Below are positions 35,565 through 38,965 of a stretch of 38,965 bases of DNA, in pieces (the stretch's first letter is position 1; each line of letters opens with the position of its first letter). Under the pieces are notes generated by a model. That model searched no databases. It was not told where the DNA came from and was given only the letters and a program-made list of their open reading frames with translations. Location: positions 1 to 38,965 of the forward strand of contig CANBWY010000018.1 in the NCBI GenBank assembly GCA_947373245.1. Direction: 5' to 3'. A program made the position numbers and the translations under genes. Source of the DNA: Comamonadaceae bacterium. Lineage in GTDB: Bacteria; Pseudomonadota; Gammaproteobacteria; Burkholderiales; Burkholderiaceae_C.

Positions 35565-36269
35565 ATGATCGACGTTTATTCATGGCCCACACCCAATGGC
35601 CACAAAGTGCACATCATGCTCGAAGAGTGCGGCCTTCGTTTGGGCCGCGACTGGCTGGCTCACCCCGTGAACATTGGCCAAGGTGACCAGTTCAAACCTG
35701 AGTTTTTGAAAATCAGCCCGAACAACAAAATTCCCGCGATGGTGGACCCACACGGACCAGACGGCAAACCCATCGCCCTGTTTGAATCGGGCGCCATTTT
35801 GCTGTACCTAGCCTCTAAGACCGGCAAGCTGCTGCCCAAAAGCGACCACGCCAAGTTTGAAGTGCTGCAGTGGTTGATGTTTCAAGTCGGTGGCGTCGGC
35901 CCCATGCTGGGCCAAGCGCACCACTTTCGCATCTATGCGCCCGAAAAGATTGACTACGCCTACAACCGCTACACCAACGAAGCCAAGCGCTTGTATGGCG
36001 TGATGGACAAGCGTTTGCAGCACAGTAAATTCATCGGCGGCAACCGCTACAGCATTGCCGACATTGCCATCTTCCCTTGGCTACGCAGCTGGCAAAACCA
36101 AGGCATTGATTGGGCGGACTACCCGCACCTCAAAGCTTGGTTTGATTTGATTGAGGCCCGCCCAGCGGTGCAGCGCGGTGTGCAGGTATTGGCCAATTTG
36201 CGCAAGCCTTTGCAAGACGACAAAGCCAAAGACGTGTTGTTTGGTCAAACGCAATTTGCCAAACGTTAG
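35565..36269 (+). CDS. Glutathione S-transferase, YghU/Ure2p-like
   Basis: A 234-residue GST of the YfcG/YghU (nu-class) type: MIDVYSWPTPNGHKV, then NIGQGDQFKPEFLKISPNNKIPA and FESGAILLYLA. The helical C-terminal domain has NRYSIADIAIFPW. Relatives reduce disulfides or organic peroxides with glutathione. It begins nine bases after the acyl-CoA dehydrogenase with an AAGGAA ribosome-binding motif, so it belongs to that operon. Its stop lies 11 bases from the convergent lipoprotein gene. Confidence 0.92.
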   Translation: MIDVYSWPTPNGHKVHIMLEECGLRLGRDWLAHPVNIGQGDQFKPEFLKISPNNKIPAMVDPHGPDGKPIALFESGAILLYLASKTGKLLPKSDHAKFEVLQWLMFQVGGVGPMLGQAHHFRIYAPEKIDYAYNRYTNEAKRLYGVMDKRLQHSKFIGGNRYSIADIAIFPWLRSWQNQGIDWADYPHLKAWFDLIEARPAVQRGVQVLANLRKPLQDDKAKDVLFGQTQFAKR

Positions 36270-36280
36270 GCATCCAGCTC

Positions 36281-37243
36281 TTAAGGCAGCTTAATTTTCA
36301 AAATTTGATCGTGATTTTGATGATGAATAGGGTCTGTACAAGTATTGCCATTACTGACATACAAATATTCATTAGTTGCATCTATAGCCACACCCGTTGG
36401 CGCGCACAAGCCGACGGGTAGCACTCCCCAGTTTCCAACAGAATCACTCACGACGACTTCCGTCACACCGGTACTGGTATTAACTTTACTCACGTAGCCC
36501 CCATCACCTGATGCATTGCCCTGACTCACCACATAAGCATATCCATTGGGTGACACCGCAATTCCTTGAGGCTTAAGGAAGGGCCCCCAGTGAGCAGGAT
36601 TGGTTTGAGTCAAGACACTGACCGCTAGATTAATTGGATTGATAGAAGCCACGGTGTCGTTGCCCAAGCTTGAATAAACCAGCCGATTACTAGCATCAGC
36701 CGCCAATGCAACAGGAGAACTCAGCGCAAGGCTTTGTGTCGCAACACTAAAGTTGTCTGATGCTGAATACAGCAAGACAGATGACCCATTGGCCACAAAC
36801 AACATATTTGTGGAAAAAAAAGTCATTCCACCAAAGTTATTGCTTATGGACAAAGAAACCAAAGAGGAACTACTTCCCAGCAAATAAATACCCTCATAGC
36901 TACTTGAATCTCTAGCTGTGAAATAAACCCCGTTCGATAAAACAGCGATCCCCAAGGGACTTGTCACAGAAACCGTACCAGCAGAAACCAGTGTTTGAGC
37001 CACACTGTCCAACTCTGCAATTCGCCCTCCGGCGGTTTGATCAGCTATAAAAAGATTTGTTCCAACAAATACCATGTGTTTGGGTGAAAGAAAACCTACA
37101 CCCGTAGCGAACCTCTCAATCGTCGAGACAGGCACTATGGGTGGTGTCGAAGGTGATGGGCTCGAACTTGAACCGCCGCCGCCTCCGCACCCCGTCAGAG
37201 CCAAGCATGCGAACAGCGTCGACAAGCAAATTTTTTGTTTCAT
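36281..37243 (-). CDS. Predicted outer-membrane lipoprotein with NHL-like propeller
   Basis: A 320-residue protein with a lipoprotein signal (lipobox LTGC, Cys19) and a Gly/Ser/Pro-rich linker (19-40). The body of repeated beta blades has turns such as SPLGIAVLSNG, PVALAADASN, KPQGIAVSPNGYAYV and PTGVAIDATNEYLYVS, a five- to six-bladed NHL-type propeller. Its base composition is visibly richer in A and T than the genes around it, and codon use differs, suggesting transfer. It lies divergent from the six-cysteine pair. Binding of a protein or glycan partner at the cell surface is the family expectation; nothing more can be inferred. Confidence 0.85.
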   Translation of the reverse strand: MKQKICLSTLFACLALTGCGGGGGSSSSPSPSTPPIVPVSTIERFATGVGFLSPKHMVFVGTNLFIADQTAGGRIAELDSVAQTLVSAGTVSVTSPLGIAVLSNGVYFTARDSSSYEGIYLLGSSSSLVSLSISNNFGGMTFFSTNMLFVANGSSVLLYSASDNFSVATQSLALSSPVALAADASNRLVYSSLGNDTVASINPINLAVSVLTQTNPAHWGPFLKPQGIAVSPNGYAYVVSQGNASGDGGYVSKVNTSTGVTEVVVSDSVGNWGVLPVGLCAPTGVAIDATNEYLYVSNGNTCTDPIHHQNHDQILKIKLP

Positions 37244-37343
37244 ACAGCGCTATAGATCGGATCGTTCCCACTTTACTTGATTCAAAAAGTACCAATGACA
37301 AACTGATAAAGTCACCCCTGTTGCAACCGATTCATTGAGCCGC

Positions 37344-37904
37344 ATGTTTAAAAAAATTTTCCTGTTGACCTGCTTCCTCCTGTCCGTGTGGACAGGCGCG
37401 CTCGCGCAAGAAAAATCGACAGCGTCTCGTGCTTTATTGGCCCGCCCGCCTCAATCGGGTGCCGAGCCCATGTTGCAACTGGGCCCCAAAAAGCACCCCT
37501 ACACGGACGTTTTGGTGCACACCACCAAGCTGGACTACTACGATTGCAAAGGCATCGTGGCGCCATGGTTTCGCGAGCTTGTCGTGGCAGAGATGAACTA
37601 CTTTGCGGAACTGTCTGAATTGCCCTTCGTCAGTGGCGAGGCTTGCGTGGTGAGCATTGGTACAGACAAAAGTTTGACACCCGGGCGCGTCAGCATTCAC
37701 CTCTACACCAACCAACAGCGACTGACAGCTTGCATTCGCAACGAGGAATGCCCTGTGTTTCGCAGCATCAACCTGATCCCCAAAGACAATGTGCTGTATC
37801 GCTCTTACTTTTTGTCTGATATGTCTCGCAAGCTCATCTCACAACAATGCGTCACAGCCAAGGGCAAGCTCTTCCCAGATACTACGTGCTACACCGTGCC
37901 TTGA
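37344..37904 (+). CDS. Exported six-cysteine protein, short paralogue
   Basis: A 186-residue protein with a signal peptide (1-22, cut after LAQ) and a domain of unknown function. Cysteines at 68, 101, 130, 136, 169 and 182 align with those of the next gene. The domain includes DYYDC, RELVVAEMNYFAEL, ACIRNEEC, LIPKD and YRSYFLSD. Six cysteines in an exported protein suggest three disulfides. The ATG at 37344 begins the signal peptide; a TTG at 37335 is an alternative. I do not recognise any characterised family. It is read in the same direction as its paralogue, 56 bases apart. Confidence 0.82.
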   Translation: MFKKIFLLTCFLLSVWTGALAQEKSTASRALLARPPQSGAEPMLQLGPKKHPYTDVLVHTTKLDYYDCKGIVAPWFRELVVAEMNYFAELSELPFVSGEACVVSIGTDKSLTPGRVSIHLYTNQQRLTACIRNEECPVFRSINLIPKDNVLYRSYFLSDMSRKLISQQCVTAKGKLFPDTTCYTVP

Positions 37905-37960
37905 CGGTTTTTTCGTCTCGCCGCTAAAGCCAGCCCCCGAAAAGCCGATCTTCTAGGGAT

Positions 37961-38905
37961 ATGCGTTTTTCTTTTTCAAAACTTTTTGCTCTCGCTTGGT
38001 TGATCACAGGTCTTCAAGGCTTGCCTGTGCATGCCAACGAACACGAGGCACCGCCTGCCAAAGCAGAACCCGAAGTACCTAAAGTCGAATACATCAAGGA
38101 AAAAGGTATCGAAGGCCGCGGCGGGTACCTCTACAAACACGTCGCCAAACCTAAGTTTGAAGCACCCAAAGAAGCACCCAAGCTTCCACCGAAAGAGCCG
38201 CCCAAACCTGCAGAAAAAGAAGACCCTCACGCGAAAAAAGAGGAAGGTCATGGCGAAGCCAAAAGTGAAGAAGAGCACGGCGAGCCGAAAAAAGAAGAAA
38301 AGAAAAAAGAAGAAGGCCACGGCGAAGCCAAGGAAGAGCATGGCGGGGGCGGCGAACACGGGGGCGGTCATGGCGGCCACGAAGAAAAAAAAGCAGCGGT
38401 GCCTGCTGTCAGTGCCGTGTATGACCCAGCCGTGATCAAGCTAGACGGCAACAATCGCCCGCACACGCCCATGCTGTTCAGCAACACTTACGCAGATTAC
38501 TTTGTTTGCTACAAAATCATCAGCACCAAATACCGCGAGACAGTACTCGCCGAGATGAACACCTTTGCCGATCGCATGGGTTTACCCAGAGCGCAAGACA
38601 TGCCCTGCATGATCAAGATCGCCAAACCCAACACCAAGTTCCCGGGCGCTGTCTACATTGAGTTTTATGTGGATCGAAAGTCCGAACAAGAATGTATCAA
38701 AAGGGGCGACTGCGGCTCAACCCGTGTGGTCATGCTTTTCCCCAAAGACAAGACTGGCAAGAAAAGCAAAGAGATTTACCGTTCTTACGTTTTGACGGAT
38801 GAAAAAAAGTTTCGCCGCAGCTCTTTTTGCGTGAACCCAGACGGTCAATTGCTGGGCGAAAAGAACTGCTATGTGGCTTTGAACCCAGATTGGTTGTTCA
38901 ATTGA
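37961..38905 (+). CDS. Exported six-cysteine protein, long paralogue with His/Lys/Glu linker
   Basis: A 314-residue protein with a signal peptide (1-25), a Pro/Lys/Glu-rich region (about 27-90), a His/Glu/Lys/Gly-rich low-complexity stretch (about 88-145, eight His between 90 and 140), and the same six-cysteine domain (about 165-314). Cysteines are at 183, 216, 245, 251, 290 and 303. Spacings equal those of the short paralogue except for a six-residue insert (TGKKSK region) before the fifth. EEGHGEAK occurs twice in the linker. The linker could span peptidoglycan or bind metal ions; neither is proven. It ends 14 bases before the tRNA-Arg 3' end on the other strand. Confidence 0.82.
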   Translation: MRFSFSKLFALAWLITGLQGLPVHANEHEAPPAKAEPEVPKVEYIKEKGIEGRGGYLYKHVAKPKFEAPKEAPKLPPKEPPKPAEKEDPHAKKEEGHGEAKSEEEHGEPKKEEKKKEEGHGEAKEEHGGGGEHGGGHGGHEEKKAAVPAVSAVYDPAVIKLDGNNRPHTPMLFSNTYADYFVCYKIISTKYRETVLAEMNTFADRMGLPRAQDMPCMIKIAKPNTKFPGAVYIEFYVDRKSEQECIKRGDCGSTRVVMLFPKDKTGKKSKEIYRSYVLTDEKKFRRSSFCVNPDGQLLGEKNCYVALNPDWLFN

Positions 38906-38919
38906 ATCGCTGAAAAACT

Positions 38920-38965
38920 TGGCCTGTCCGACAGGAATCGAACCTGTGACCCACAACTTAGAAGG
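38920..38965 (-). tRNA. tRNA-Arg (anticodon TCT), 3' part
   Basis: The 3' 46 bases of a tRNA read on the minus strand, cut by the window edge. The part seen runs from the anticodon loop (CTTCTAA, anticodon TCT) through the variable loop and the T arm with ACAGG/CCTGT and TTCGATT, to the acceptor strand CGGACAG, a G discriminator and an encoded CCA. It decodes AGA. The anticodon arm agrees with the E. coli TCT tRNA-Arg arrangement. Confidence 0.88.

Overview
The window looks like a chromosomal piece of a betaproteobacterium, most likely Burkholderiales/Comamonadaceae. The reasons are the moderately high G+C, the gene order yebC-purD-acyltransferase-hemF-nadD-rsfS-rlmH-maf-rng, the exbB-exbD-lpxK-Trm112-kdsB-adk block, and the style of the proteins. 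The assignment rests on family knowledge; no search was run.

Layout. 1-1370: an AT-richer, broken region beside a tRNA-Lys(TTT) gene. It holds the 5' end of a gene running off the left edge, and an integrase remnant whose first 218 bp (upstream flank plus N-terminal codons) is present twice in inverted orientation. 1433-5846 (minus): tolB-pal-cpoB, then a YeeE/YedE thiosulfate-type transporter and tcdA, with coupled or overlapping ends from cpoB onward. 5953-8629 (plus): an MsbA-type lipid flippase and a glycosyltransferase. 8642-16334 (minus): a nine-gene tightly packed housekeeping operon from yebC to rng. 16440-20478 (minus): clpS-clpA behind a terminator, and icd. 20546-22976: a DUF192 protein (plus), then sodB and xseA (minus). 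23229-27036 (plus): an envelope-biogenesis run exbB-exbD-lpxK-Trm112-like-kdsB, then adk. 27076-28995: an asparaginase divergent from lexA, with two SOS boxes between them and a small ORF after lexA. 29056-36269: catabolic and detoxification genes: a D-2-hydroxyacid dehydrogenase, two GSTs, a PaaH-type 3-hydroxyacyl-CoA dehydrogenase, a Crp/Fnr regulator, and an APH-type kinase followed by an acyl-CoA dehydrogenase. 36281-38905: a lipoprotein with a predicted beta-propeller and two tandem exported paralogues of a six-cysteine domain I do not recognise. The window closes with the 3' part of a tRNA-Arg(TCT).

How they work together. Much of the window serves the cell envelope: Tol-Pal parts, MsbA, LpxK, KdsB, ExbBD and a glycosyltransferase. 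The rest covers translation and protein quality control (RsfS, RlmH, YebC, ClpSA, RNase G), central metabolism and acyl-CoA turnover. The least explained parts are the two ends: the integrase inverted duplication at the tRNA-Lys, and the six-cysteine tandem pair next to the tRNA-Arg. Either could mark accessory DNA carried at a tRNA gene.
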